Shown here: positions 11,301 through 22,340 of the stretch, piece after piece | Layout: each line of letters opens with the position of its first letter | How positions within the stretch are numbered: the first letter of the stretch is position 1 | From: Alitta virens | Lineage: Eukaryota > Annelida > Polychaeta > Phyllodocida > Nereididae | DNA length: 64,000 nucleotides | Assembly: GCA_932294295.1 (NCBI GenBank) | Contig: OW028576.1 | Location: forward strand, 29,910,747-29,974,746 | Direction of reading: 5' to 3' | Translations under genes and position numbers: made by a program | The notes under the pieces: model-generated | The model's database searches: none | The model's input: the letters and a program-made list of their open reading frames with translations, nothing else | What the model was told of the DNA's origin: nothing

Positions 11301-13111
11301 TAGCATAGCATAGCATAGCATAGCATAGCATAGCATAGGATAGGATAGGATGCTTTTTCCCCCATTCCAGGCAATCTTCATGTGCAACTTCTCAGCTGAA
11401 TGTCATTTGGAGATGTTCCCTTGTACTTGGTGTCTATGCTTAAGCAAATAAAATTCTCCATACACATGTAACGTAAGTTGGTCCCTCTCTTTCAGTTGAT
11501 CAATCAACCCTTGTGAGTGAGAAAGAACTTGCCTAAAAGGGCTGCACTAAGTGCACTTTCTGCTATTTATCTATCTATCTATCCATCTATCTATCTATCT
11601 GCCTTGATTAGACTCAGATTTGGGGAAACAATTGACACCACTTGTACAATGTGTTGTATATGTTATTCTATCATGGACTGTTGAATGCGGGCCAACTGAT
11701 TTAGACAGAGTAATTCTTCTGGCCATATATCAGCAAAAGTTTAATGTATGAATATGTGGTATAGCTCAATGTTTAGAGCTTATCGACACGAAGAAACAAG
11801 CTATACCACATAATTGTATGTTGAGCCGTTCTAGAGTAATGTCAATTTATGTGTATTTCGTTCCTACGAAATACTATTTCGTGAGAACGAAATAAAAAAT
11901 AAAACGTATTGGATAAAATATTGTAGGAATCTTTGCCTACCAATTCAATGTGCAAATATGAATACCAAGTGGGCTAATATTCAATGAAGTAACATCATGA
12001 ACCTAAATGATTTTTGGCTGTTTCTTTATTTGATAACTAATGATATGAGATATATTCCTAAGCTAACCTTCAACAAATCACTACAATGGTGATACATTTT
12101 ATTTCGATAGACCATGCTAGTGAGAATGAACCTAACACCACTCTCATATGCAATGAAGAATCATGTCCTGACTCTGACAGCCATACTGGACAAGCTGGTA
12201 TGTACTTTCTAAATATAAGCTGTCATAATTTATATGTTTTCTCATCTAAAAATGTGTAGGTCCTGCTTTAACTTCCTCATTAATAAAAGTCAATGTTATT
12301 TCCAGGCAATGGTTCAAAGGTGGCTGCTATTGTATCCGTCCTGATAATTATTTGCATTACTATTGTGTTGATAATAATTTGGAGGATGTGAGTATTAAAT
12401 ATTAATATTTCTGCAGCATTAAGCTTGTGAATGATATCTAAAATTTGACATGCTAGTTGATTTTGCTGTTTTTGTCTTAAAATCCGTTCTTATTTAGTAA
12501 ACCATTAAGCACTGTTGTATCAAAATGTATGTATAAATCACTAACTGAATATGAATATGCAAATTTATTTGTCATATAACGTTTCCAATGCTTGATGGAC
12601 CAATCAAAGGTCTGTGATTCATTCCGAATGATTTAACTTGATATAAAGTTAAGCAAAGGTTATTAGTTAGATATTTTGGGCAAATTTAGGTGATTTACGC
12701 TTTGCTTATTTATTTTTAGTTCCTGGTTGCCTGATACTTTTTCTTATTAATTACAGCCACTTGAAGAAACCTAAGCAACCACAAGCATCGCCGAACAATG
12801 ATTTCACACATAATGGAGACATTTACCATGAAGCTCAGCCTTACCAATCTCATGCTGCACCAACTGTAAATGCTTATGATACAAACTACACCGATGCAGG
12901 AACAGAAAATGACACTTACATGTATGATAACCCTGTCTATGAGAGAAGCTCAACATACATTTCTGAGAGATCCTATGCAACAAGTAACATTGATCTTTCA
13001 ACTGGTGCACAAGCCAGTATCAAAATGGATGCAAATATCGAAACTGTTCAGTATTGCAATGTGGTGGTTGTCAAAGACACTGGTGATATCTATGCTGAAC
13101 CAAATAAGTAA
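8326..13111 (+). CDS. Gene A: compact Notch-ligand-like membrane protein with half a DSL domain
   Basis: Seven exons: 8326-8373, 8828-9118, 10282-10424, 10660-10859, 12111-12197, 12306-12387 and 12757-13111. All introns are GT-AG, phases agree, and the sum is 1206 nt (401 aa). Residues 1-16 are a signal peptide (MHFKIIKSLILLHLIK). Residues 17-160 are an MNNL domain (CC...C..PCD.FF..CLD pattern). At about 164-180 the first three DSL cysteines keep the C-x8-C-x3-C spacing (CDENWCGPRCDQNC), but the second half of DSL is replaced by a Thr/Asp-rich linker and no EGF repeat follows. The membrane span is about 262-282 and the 119-residue tail has many tyrosines, including NPVY at 342-345. The family acts at the cell surface as Notch ligands; whether A binds Notch is unknown. 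The start is set by the signal peptide. An AATAAA lies at about 13309. A MITE and a tandem repeat sit in its introns. Confidence 0.8.
10051..10258 (+). repeat. Two-copy 104-bp tandem repeat in intron 2 of gene A
   Basis: The unit begins catttatagaagtaaacc at 10051 and again at 10155 and contains an A-rich tract interrupted by c. The copies are almost identical. The array ends about 23 bp before the acceptor of exon 3, so it lies in the branch-point region. Confidence 0.85.
11262..11350. repeat. (GATAG)n / (CATAG)n pentanucleotide array
   Basis: A run of taggatagga units, a central block of tagca units, then tagga units again. Confidence 0.95.
11365..11465 (+). mobile_element. SINE tail fragment (second family)
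   Basis: ttcatgtgcaacttctcagctg ... cttggtgtctatgcttaagcaaataaaa resembles the 3' part of the repeat at 3530-3600 (tgtctatgctgaggcaaataaaa). Confidence 0.4.
11563..11600. repeat. (CTAT)n microsatellite
   Basis: Short tetranucleotide run with one catc variant. Confidence 0.85.
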
Positions 13112-14098
13112 ATTGCGATTACTTGCACATGCATTAAAGACATTAGTGATATACCCGTATTACATGACATTTCAAAACTTCTCAAACAATGTTATTGCAA
13201 TGTATCAGTGAATTTTATCAGTTTATTCAGTACCTAAGTATGATATTGGTTTTGAAGATATGATATTATGAAGAATAATGTGTATCCCACACTGATATGA
13301 AAACAGGAAATAAATATTATGACAATTGAAATGGCTTATCTAAACAATTTATTATCATATCAAAATACTTCAATTGTATGCAAGCTAAATAGTATCAGTA
13401 TGAATTTGCATATGCATACATTAATTGGCTGATTCCTCATTCATAGGTACAGACTTACACTTAGTATTCTCCAGTACACTGACATATTTATATATCCACA
13501 CCATAGCTAGACATTAATGACAATATATAGGTTACATTTGGTAGAATTGATGTGTAAACTACTAAAATTGATGAGTCATTCAGTTTCACACTACTGTTTG
13601 ACACTGCATCCCGGGATGGTCAATCATTGTTACCTGAGTTTTCTATCACTAAAGGCTGGTGGTGTCACTTGTCATTAGAGACAAGGTTCAACTAACCAGT
13701 CCATGAATGCCAGTATAAGTCAGCAAGAGAAGTATGGAATGCATCAGATGGAAACAATGTTTTCAATGAATTTGATTTTTAGTAATATATTTAAATAAAT
13801 TCTCACTGTGGTGAAAAATAAAGCGCATGTTGATATTGGTTATCTGGTTTCTGTTCAGGTGTATGAACATTTTTACCGCGACTGTAGTTTAATCATGACA
13901 CTGGCAAGCAATGCCTACATCAAGCATGATCAGAGATTTGCTGCTGGGTTTAAACCATATCATAATATGTAAAGATGCCATTCTAGGAGATACATTTTTA
14001 TTGCTTCATTGATACTCATCACCATAAATTGCACCCAAACAATTCAGCAAAATGTTGTGTTTGCAGGGATAACAGTAGAATATGATTAATATATATAT
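13112..14098. other. 3' flank of gene A; no further gene
   Basis: The part up to about 13810 is present again in inverted orientation at 41765-42430, so the duplicated block includes gene A's 3' flank. I see no other feature. Confidence 0.6.
13309..13314 (+). terminator. Polyadenylation signal of gene A
   Basis: AATAAA about 200 bp after the gene A stop codon, within aaacaggaaataaatatt. The same word is conserved in inverted copy E near 42330. Confidence 0.6.
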
Positions 14099-14428
14099 GG
14101 AATTTCTAATTACTTCTAGTCATGGAATTTGCCACATAATTATTGCAAGCCACATCATCATAGTATTATGCATCACAATAATAATTTCTGTCATCTTCTC
14201 TCTCTGTGGTTGAGCCTTCATGTTGTTGGTGCCTATGTTTTGAAGTTTTCATTCAAACAGGCTGCTTGAAGGGTCTTTCGTCCAGAATGTTGCTTTTTCT
14301 GAAATATGTGGAAATTCAGAAATCATAATGTGAGGGGACCTGTCTCTCTGCAATAGGTGGGAGTATGTGAAAACCCTTATTGTTAATTTCAGGATTTATT
14401 GCACTGGAGCATTATGGTAAGATATTAG

Positions 14429-16963
14429 TTACTGTGTGACTGCGTACTTTGGGGCTAAATAGCCATCAGTTTTCTCATCCAAGTTTGTCGCTGCATGCTG
14501 ACTGGTTTCCTCTGGCATTTGAACATGTACGTCCGATACCATTTCTGCCTGGGTGGCAAGAACTTGCTCACCAATTTGCCTATTCCTGTAACATAAATAA
14601 CATCAAAAAAATATGTCTAACAATGCCATGTTTCATACAGATGATATTTGGCATAAACAAATTGACTGCATATTTATGCAACTTCAAAGTCAAGATATTC
14701 AGATCAGGCACATCAACTTCCCTTGAAGGGTTGGGGAATGGCATGATGCAGGCCTACTCTCTACTGCACAATACCTTTCCCAAATGCAAGTGGTAGCGGT
14801 CATTGGGACACTTGTTAGAAGATCATTGATGTCAAACTTGTGCAGTCACTGATATGAAGTTTACAAAGTGTGTGGAAAAAATATCTGTGTTATTTGTGAA
14901 TTTCAGAAGGGATGATTGCATAAATCATCCCCACCTTCCTAAACAGTGCTGGTTATATACAAATGTATTTCCCCCTGGGGGTATTGATGCCCCTGATTGT
15001 TTGTTTGTAAGTTTATGGACCTGATTCAGATAAAATTAGTGAACTGATAATGCATACAATTTCATACATAAATTATGCATTCTATTCAACACCAGATATT
15101 ACTCTCCATATTATTTCTTGTTCTTTCATTAATTTCAACTGTCAATCCATTTAACGCTTACTGAAATCAGTGATAAATATTTCACTAACCTTGCCATTGC
15201 TCTGGCTGTGTAAACAGCACTGTGAGAAATGTATGTGTATGCATTTTCATCATCTGCTTGATTTGTGCCAATTGTTCGTTTATTTGCACAGATCAGTTTC
15301 CTGAATTAAGGAAAAATATGGAACCTGGTTTATTTCAATGATATGTTCATCTGAATTGGTATTTTATTTCAACAAAGTGGAATTTCTAGTGAAGAGGACT
15401 TGTGTCATCGCACATTTATCAATTAATAAATGTATTATGGGATTGTCAGAATGCCTTTATCAGAATGTCGTAGTGACATACCAGGCACCAGAAAGAAAAA
15501 AAAGGACAGACACTTTAGTGAACTAAGTAATTTCAACAATTTTCCTTTTTAAAACATTATTCAGTAAAACTTCACTTGTATCTGCATACACATTGTGTTA
15601 CTTTTAAATAATGCGGTGGGCTTTTAAGTTTGAAATGACATGGCTGCCATATCTACCGTGCAGAAAATTATTCACAAACCTAGCATATTACGTCAGATAA
15701 ACTTGCCAAACTAACAGTTTAACAATATTATGTGTTCAAACTCACCTGCACAGAACTGCTGTCACTACTCCAGAATATATCAAGAGCATGATATTCACCA
15801 CAGTTAATATAATAAGAATAACTCAAAAAATAATAGAATTATTGAATTTTACCTGAACACATTATATAAGGTCAACTTAATGGGGCCATGTTATTTGTAT
15901 GGAAACTTGTAAGTCACTAATCACAGCAAAATGCAAACATTAGTCCTACAATAGTTAAATAATTTCCGCAAATTTTAGGAGTTTTACTTCAGGTGATCTT
16001 CTGTTGGAACATGATTTAATGAAGATAACAAATTACTTTTTTTTAACTGGGGTTCCTGTGGACCCATCAAAATTGGCTGTAGTATCGCTTGACAAAGGAT
16101 TGAAACTAGAGTCACGGACTTGCTCAATAAATAAACAGAAGAGTAATAGACAGAGAACTGTGATTTTGAAGTTAGTTTATCTGCACATAAAGCAACTAAT
16201 CTAAACTACATTAAAACTGACTTGGGTTTCCAGTTTGTCCAACAAAGTTCGCTATGGCAGTATAATTCCGTGAAGCATCATTTGCAGTGGTGTTATGGGT
16301 CCATTCTTCTAAAGACATGTGAGAAAGAGATTAAAACAAAAACCAAAATACCTGAGCAGTTGTTTGTATACAGGTGAAGCTAGCTGAGCTAAGCTAAAAC
16401 AAATAAATACCTGAGGTTCCTTGTTGGTCATCAACGATTTTAGTGGTCATCACTTCACTTGTGGTGACTTGGCATAAATGGCTGACACAGTTTTCACATG
16501 CCTGGCCTTAGAAAGAGAACAAAGGGAAAATGACCTGTCAGATGACACCAATTGGTATAATAAGGCCATTACAGTATAATCTGAGAAAAGTTTACTGCAA
16601 AATATTTACAACAAGTAAGTCACAATTTATTTATGACAGCAATGAGGCACTAGACTGACAATGAGGCACTAGACTGACAATGAGGCACTAGACTGACAAT
16701 GAGTGCAAACAAAGTAGCTAAAGAACAAAAAAATGATATTAAATATTAAATGATATCATAACAATAATATTGACTACTTCTTCATTTTGTAATTCTTTAT
16801 TATGAAATAATTTATTATAAATGGTGGTGATATTAACCTGTATATTCTTGTTTACATTCACAAATGAATCGTTCTAGATGACCAACACATCTTATTGTGC
16901 CTGGCTTAGAGCAATTGCTCACTTGATACCATATGTTTTCATTGCAGTTACTGCCTGTCCATC
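14429..16963 (-). pseudogene. Gene D: 5'-truncated copy of the last six exons of gene C
   Basis: Minus-strand exons 16963-16838 (EGF-like), 16506-16411 and 16308-16222 (Thr-rich stalk), 15821-15746 (membrane span), 15300-15190 and 14585-14429 (cytoplasmic tail to stop). Each has exactly the length and phase of its partner in gene C and none has a stop, so the reading frame is intact. The DSL, MNNL and signal-peptide exons are missing. Just upstream (from about 17.1 kb) lies a large block of nested transposons, and no upstream exon was found out to 33 kb. The EGF-like exon has lost one cysteine (WCQV in C is WYQV here). The tail ends DGYLAPKYAVTQ. It is either a truncated relic that still reads open or a gene with a different, unrecognised first exon. 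Confidence 0.7.
16642..16702. repeat. 19-bp minisatellite, about 3.5 units
   Basis: caatgaggcactagactga repeated head to tail in an intron of D. The duplicate locus at about 36134 has a single unit. Confidence 0.9.
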
Positions 16964-17129
16964 CTAAATGAGAAAAGATAAATATACATATTCGGAACAA
17001 GTGGTTTTACATTTACTGTTTCGCAAATATGGACAATTTATTATAGTGTTAGCAGTAATTGTTGCATTTCAATTTCATACCAATTTAAAGTAGTTGAAAC
17101 TCAATTACTCGGCAAATACCGGTTTGATG

Positions 17130-17852
17130 TTGTGACTTTTGACCACTGCACTAATAACATCATGGCAAGTAATAGGGGTGAAAAAATAAACCTGGACACT
17201 GCTATTAAGGGGGGTTGGCCAATCATCTGTCAAGAAGATTATTCAATTCCTGAAAGTGCACAAATCGTTCACCACGTTAGCACAACTAAAAGATTGTGCA
17301 CCTCAGATAGAAGTTGCATAGCTTCAACTGATGCACAATGAAGGTACTTGGATGTCTGAGATCCAAGAATTTAGGGAGATTCCTCCAAGTGAGGAGGATG
17401 TTGATCCACCAACCACTGGTGCCACACCAGTGGACACTATCACAGCCATCTGTAATTTAGAGCAATTAATAAGAGGGCTAAGCTAATCGCAGATCAAGTG
17501 TCTGTGACAAGGACGCAGGAGGCATGTCTCAACCATGCCGAGAATGAGATAGGCGAAATTTCGATAAACCTTAGGAGGCTTAGTGATAACGTCGACCAGA
17601 TATGCCTTGAGATAAAGACCACCTTGGTGATCAATACACACTACAGCAAGACAAAAGATTTGAACACAGGTGGTATCAATTCTGCGTCCACTGAAACGTA
17701 GAGGGCTACCACTGGTGCCTCACTATGGAGTGAAGTCTAAGGTTGAGACGAACCTGCAGGATGGCGTCAAATCGCTGGAGAGGAAGTTCTCTGGACAAAG
17801 CGACCAGTGGTGGAAACCAGAGAAGAAACCAGAGCAGAAGCATTACACTGCA
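17130..17852 (+). pseudogene. Probable 5' gag/leader remnant of a Ty3/gypsy element
   Basis: Short open blocks in shifting frames with a charged, helix-prone segment (about 17540-17640, LRRLSDNVDQICLEIKTT) and a Trp/Lys-rich segment ending near 17852. GC is higher than the flanking introns. It lies in the same orientation just before the recognisable gag part resumes at 19190, after the MITE at 17856-19182. Assignment to gag rests on position and composition. Confidence 0.4.
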
Positions 17853-17855
17853 TCA

Positions 17856-19182
17856 TAGTATACGCTACTATGTCATTTGCTTGACAAGTCCATAGATCTT
17901 CGACCCCACAGTCACATGACTAAAACAATCCCATGTATACACCAAATACAGAAATATGAAAGCTTACATCTATATTGGCCTTGTGAAATTGCATAACAGG
18001 CTGCAAAATCACTTAAGTGAGAACATTGTCATTTTCTTTAGTTTTGTTTATGATGAATCCAGTCTGGTTGCCATGGATACCAGTTCAAATTATATATGTG
18101 GAGCAAGTATTGGTCATGTTGGGATCTTTATAAATATGTCACTTGCAGAAATTAGCACACAGTATCAGACAGCATTAGATTTTATTCACTCCTGCAGGGC
18201 ACAAAATTGTGGCTCAGGGGTCATTAACCTTAGTTGTCGTTACCATGACCTTGACCTATATTCCCTGATATAAAAAGAAATATATTACAAAGTTTAAGAC
18301 CATGCTAGCCCTGTAAAAACTACTTATCAGCCACCAAAATCTCTCCAATTTGAGAACATTGTCATTCATCTTGATTTTGTTTGTGACACTTCTAGCCTGG
18401 TTGCCCTGGTTACCAGTATATTTGTAAAACAAGCTAGGACTACATTACATTTCTCATGAACCAACGTCAATTTGAAAACTGCCAATCAATGTAGCATTAG
18501 GTAGGATTTAATGTCTTCTTTAACTGCAAAAATTGACCAGATTTTTGCCTTTAGCCTCACTTTCATCATGACCTTGACCTTTGACCTTGAAGGTGACCTG
18601 CCTTAAATATTTCTGCAAGTAGGTTATATTAAAAATTACAAATCACAGAAAGCTGCAGGAACAGTGGAATCGCAAATCTGACTTTTTGGATTTCCCATTT
18701 GTCTATGTTGTGAAGGACATCAATTTGTTTATGATCATTTGAACCTGGTTGCCATGGATACCAATACAACCTGAATATCCAGAACCAATTTAGACTGTCA
18801 AGTTAACGATGAATAACTTTTTTCATGGAAACAGGTATTAAGTGATACGCAGAATGAATCTAAAAATGTTTTATGTGAAAAAGGGCCAAATTTGGACATT
18901 CAACCCCAATTTTCACAATGACCTTTGACCTTATAGGTCACATAACCAACATAAAGCATGTAGTCAAAAGATTTGATTATGTAACTTTGAAGGAGTCTGT
19001 CAGTGCTAGTGGTAAATCAATATAAAGAAAACAAAAATTTCCTGAAAACCTGGGTTTGTTGCTATGGCAACAAATTTCAAGCTAGGTTGCCATGGGAAAA
19101 AATGGCATCCCCCCTAGCTTGATCGAGCTATATCTATGACTTGTCAAGCAAACCACTTTTTGTGACATAGTAGCGTATACTA
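17856..19182. mobile_element. Non-autonomous DNA transposon nested in the gypsy remnant
   Basis: Terminal inverted repeats: tagtatacgctactatgtca then tttgcttgacaagtc on the left (17856-17900), and the reverse complement at 19132-19182 with a small extra segment. A TCA duplication flanks it (17853-17855 and 19183-19185). Three diverged internal units near 18055, 18395 and 18735 contain ctggttgccatggataccag-like words and the motif tgaccttgacctttgacctt. There is no transposase. The open frame at 17956-18273 is a chance frame in these repeats. Confidence 0.75.
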
Positions 19183-19329
19183 TCACCTGCTCGATGCTCC
19201 ATTGCAAATTACGGTGGTGACCAAGAAGAACCACCGTCATCAAGTAGTGGGCGAGAGGACGGTTTCATAGAGGAACCACAAATTTTAACCCGAAGAGAAT
19301 GACAGGCGCCTTCCAGACAAATGCAATGC

Positions 19330-20150
19330 CAAGTTAATTGATAGTTTGATGGATGAGCTGGCGTGTATCAAATAACATGATGGTGAAGAATTGGAGACCT
19401 TCGCAGACAGGGTGTATGCCCTCACGATTGATGCTCATCAACCTGAAACCAGTCCTGCACAGCTGCAACTTTATGCCATTGAGTCTTTCTTGACAGGTTG
19501 CCAGGACAAGAGCTCCGCTTGGTTACTGAGGCAGTCAACCAAATGAAGTTGGCCCATTCCAGCTGCAAACTGATGGGAATGAAATATGCAGTCCGTTGTA
19601 TAGCCGCCTCGGATGACCAGAAGTCCGAGTGGCATGTACACTTTGACGGAGCGGAGAATGGCAAGAGACGGTGAACCATGATGTTTCAGGTGTGGTGGGA
19701 AATGGCACTTTGCACGTGACTGTCCGAATTAGCAGTGCGATGTATGCGGAGGATATGGCCACAAGCAATCATCTTGTCCAGCTAAGAATATCTCCAAATT
19801 CAAGGCAAGCTCACTCAACATCTCAAGAAGGATCAAGACAGGATCAGAACACCATGCTGGTTCATCAGACTACTTTGAGCGTCGTCACAAGCCTAAGTCG
19901 TCAAGGCATGTGTCCAGCAATGACGACAGTCAGGGTAAGCCTGGGGAGTATGGAGAATACCGGAGCAGCTCACCAGAACATGAGTCTGATCGAAGAAACA
20001 GCCACCATCACAGCAAGCAAGCATCAAACAACTGCTGATCTAGAGGTGGGAAAAATGGATCGTCATACAGGCAGTCAAAACAGAAAGGCAAACACCAAGA
20101 GGGTCGAGTGAGGGAGATTGCTTATGATGGCGACTCAACAGAAGATTTAA
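19330..20150 (+). pseudogene. Ty3/gypsy gag remnant with two zinc knuckles
   Basis: A retrotransposon gag-like stretch (about 19390-19530: ETFADRVYALTIDAHQ then AIESFLTGCQDK) continues after a frameshift into a Lys-rich segment. It is followed by two CX2CX4HX4C zinc knuckles: CFRCGGKWHFARDC at about 19683-19724, and CDVCGGYGHKQSSC just after an in-frame stop. A His/Ser-rich tail follows. Several stops and frameshifts make it non-functional. In intact elements Gag packages the RNA. It lies just upstream of the protease remnant in the expected order. Confidence 0.7.
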
Positions 20151-20284
20151 ACTAGTTATGGGGGGCCCCTGTGAGCGGTCTCAGGAGGCTAAAGGACCCC
20201 ATGAGGATCCAGTTATTGAAGTAAGGAGCAGTAAGCTAGGCTCCACAGTAGGCGTAACCCTACTGAGCTCGGTACCAGTCAGAA

Positions 20285-20569
20285 GGGGTACCGACTCAGG
20301 CAGTTGTTGATACTGCAGCACAAGTCACAATGTTGAGTGATAGTTTTAGGACCAACATTACTACACCTCTACAAATTGGGTCTCATATTCGAATTCGCAA
20401 TGCTCAAGTCGCATTATATATGAATTGCACACTACACAAAGATGTATGTCTTCAGTTTGATAAAATTCAGTTTTGGGGTTACATGGCCGTAGGGCCTATT
20501 TCTGATGTCATAATTGGCCTTGATTTCTTAATTAAGAGGCAGGCTGTGATTGACCTTAATGGGCCGTAA
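20285..20569 (+). pseudogene. Ty3/gypsy aspartic protease remnant
   Basis: The frame carries AVVDTAAQVTML (position of the catalytic DTGA, here DTAA) and ends with VIIGLDFLIKRQAVIDL, the conserved second retropepsin motif. The length of about 95 codons is right for a retropepsin. The DTAA variant still has the catalytic aspartate. It runs almost directly into integrase C-terminal sequence, so the reverse transcriptase, RNase H and integrase core have been deleted. Confidence 0.7.
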
Positions 20570-20619
20570 GGTCCGAATGCGATTGGAAATTGCTTTTGGC
20601 ATAGAAAGCACGGTACAAC

Positions 20620-21300
20620 ATAACAGTTCTGATGGATACTTGCAAGAGAAACTCAAGACCAAGGAGAAGATATTTGCAGCCACCAGAGAGAGCAAGTCTT
20701 CTCAACAGGTCCAAAAAGGTGAGTACGACTGCAGGTCTTCCATTCGAAATGTACATTTCGATGTCAGAGATCTAGTGTACACAATTAACTCGAGCACACC
20801 TACTGGGCGCAGTCACAAGTTACAACCTGTTCTTAAGGGCCCATATGTCATAGCAAAGCCCTCGAAGGTCCTGGGCCTCCACGCGGCGAGGATGGAAACA
20901 TTTGGGGTGAAGTCCTCTATCCCCAGTGGCTAAAACAGGACAGTGTGCATTGCACAAGCTGCTCCAGCTATCCAACGCAGACAATTATTGATTTTTTATA
21001 TTATAACATGCTTCTGGTTTCTACTACCAACTATAGATAATCAATCTTACCCTAGAGAGCCTCTACATAGCCCACTCAGCTGCTGATGAGGCATTAAACA
21101 ATAACACTAACTAACTAACTAATATAGCAAAGGCCATCTCACCATCCTTGTATGCCGCACTAGACAAAAGGGAGTTGCATGTTTTCCACTATGATCGCCT
21201 TAAATTGTGTGAGGATAGAGACAATCCTCTTCGGGTGCACTGGGTCAGGAAGGAAATCCGTATTCCCCATGGCTGCAGCATGTATCCTACATTGGACTGA
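20620..21300 (+). pseudogene. Ty3/gypsy integrase C-terminal remnant, split by an insertion
   Basis: The first part (to about 20858) contains FDVRDLVYTIN and KLQPVLKGPYVI, typical of the integrase C-terminal barrel (GDLV.....KL...W.GPY.V). The second part (21133-21300) contains LHVFHYDRLKLCEDRD, the usual HxDRLKPC ending. Between them lies a repeat insertion with matching 9-bp ends (see 20859-21123). The remnant follows the protease without any reverse transcriptase. Confidence 0.7.
20859..21123 (+). mobile_element. SINE-like insertion in the integrase remnant
   Basis: The word atagcaaag occurs at 20850-20858 and again at 21124-21132, as a 9-bp target-site duplication. The body matches 30735-30965 (ggggtgaagtcctct, ccccagtggctaaaacagga, agagcctctacatagccc). 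Both copies end with ...aacaataacac followed by a simple repeat, (CTAA)n here and (CA)n there. I could not identify a tRNA-type promoter in it. Confidence 0.7.
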
Positions 21301-21379
21301 TGACAGCGAGGCCCATCATAATGGACAAGTGGCCATTGACAAGAGCAATGGACTTGAGTAAATTGGCTAGGTATATGCC

Positions 21380-22340
21380 ATGAAGTCCCTTCTGGAGGAC
21401 ATTGCCGATACCCTGGGGATGCAAGACAGTGGGGTGCAATTTAACGCCTGCGCCCAGTTCATGCTATTTGATGTGGCCCGAGCCCTAGGAACACCTTGCT
21501 TGCAGAACCGGCTAGACTGCACCGGGCCCCAGCACCCAATCGAGATCCTTCACTGGGTCACTATCATCAACTTTCTGGTGTACATAAATCATGGCGCTAT
21601 CGAAAGGCTGAAGGACCTCCAATTTTTCAGTGAACCCCCAGCTGGAGCCCTATGTACCATCGGGCTTCCTGATGCAGCGGACAGCCATTTCCATCCAGCC
21701 ACGTACGTGGACAGGCAGGACAAGTTGGTCGTTCGGGGCCGTAGCCAGCCAATTATGTGGCAGCCCATACAGGGAGATGGGAGACCCCCCCCCCCCATCT
21801 GCGTCCACCCCAAGGAGAGGGCAACGATAAATTGGGATCTCTTCGAGACCCTAGTGAGACAGGAAGACTGTGTGGACATCGGTGTGCGGATTGGACCACA
21901 ATGAGGCACTCATTGCTGTACCAGCAGGAGGTTGTCTTCAGGCACTAGATCCACCTTGCCCGCCAGTACAAGAACCTCGACCCGCCGGCCGGGACTGTTA
22001 TCTCATCTAGCATGGGCTGGAGAACCAACACCCCCTCCATCTTCACTCGTTCGTGGGGTCGTTTGCAGACTACCCTGCCTGGGTGGCAAAGTACCCAAAC
22101 ACCATCTTTGGGTTGACTCTGATCACCCTCCGATCAAGTGAGGAGTTCCTGTGACTGGCTGACCTTCCGAGGCTTGTCCTGGAGTCTGATGCCCCGTACA
22201 TCACCCAGCGTAGGGGGAATGCCATTAGTCCATACAGCCTGGCCGATCAAGCACGCTATATTGCGTCCTTGAGCGGCCTTCCCCTGCGTGATGTGCTGCA
22301 GGTAACCTGCCTGACAGCACTAACAGTCTATAGACAGTAG
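21380..22340 (+). pseudogene. TatD-family metal-dependent nuclease pseudogene
   Basis: GC-rich segment unlike its surroundings. The first open block (21380-21904) has the TatD metal-binding start motif DSHFH at residues 101-105 and ends in an ICVHPKERATINWDLFETL region equivalent to the 'GvHP' strand. After a frameshift and stops, later blocks read HSFVGSFADYPAWVAKYPN (equivalent to the HCFTG motif) and LVLESDAPYI (the ETDAPY motif), then a SPYSLADQARYIASLSG helix and the stop at 22340. Order and spacing fit TatD, a 3'-5' DNA exonuclease fold, as in TATDN2-like animal proteins. At least two frameshifts and two stops break it. The N-terminal 100 residues are not part of the TatD fold. It directly follows the gypsy integrase end in the same orientation. 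Confidence 0.65.

Larger units (their letters stand above)
10965..11896. mobile_element. Foldback/MITE element in intron 4 of gene A
   Basis: Left end (10965-11070) and right end (about 11851-11896) are inverted relative to each other: tttatttcgttcccacgaaa on the left matches the reverse complement of the right end over about 43 bp. The left end holds several small palindromes of the form ATTTCGT..ACGAAAT. The interior has no transposase frame and contains the GATAG array at 11262-11350. No target-site duplication could be fixed. Confidence 0.6.
14099..17090. repeat. Segmental duplication, left copy (direct)
   Basis: Collinear with 33459-36535 in the same orientation and highly similar across exons and introns. 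The right copy has about 100 bp near 33590-33690 that the left copy lacks. The left copy has the word caatgaggcactagactga (19 bp) repeated about 3.5 times at 16642-16702, where the right copy has one. Confidence 0.85.

Noticed and set aside
12804..13010. Minus-strand frame over the gene A tail, and its counterpart at 42567-42779
   Set aside because: Shadow of the tail exon, which is spliced in frame with the membrane span on the other strand.
14449..14796. 115-codon plus-strand frame, and the similar plus frames at 34073-34255, 16004-16204 and 35497-35697
   Set aside because: Antisense shadows of, or read-throughs beside, gene C/D exons; the same frames appear in both copies only because the loci are duplicated.
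17956..18273. 105-codon frame within 17856-19182
   Set aside because: Lies in the repeated interior of a non-autonomous element; no transposase motif.
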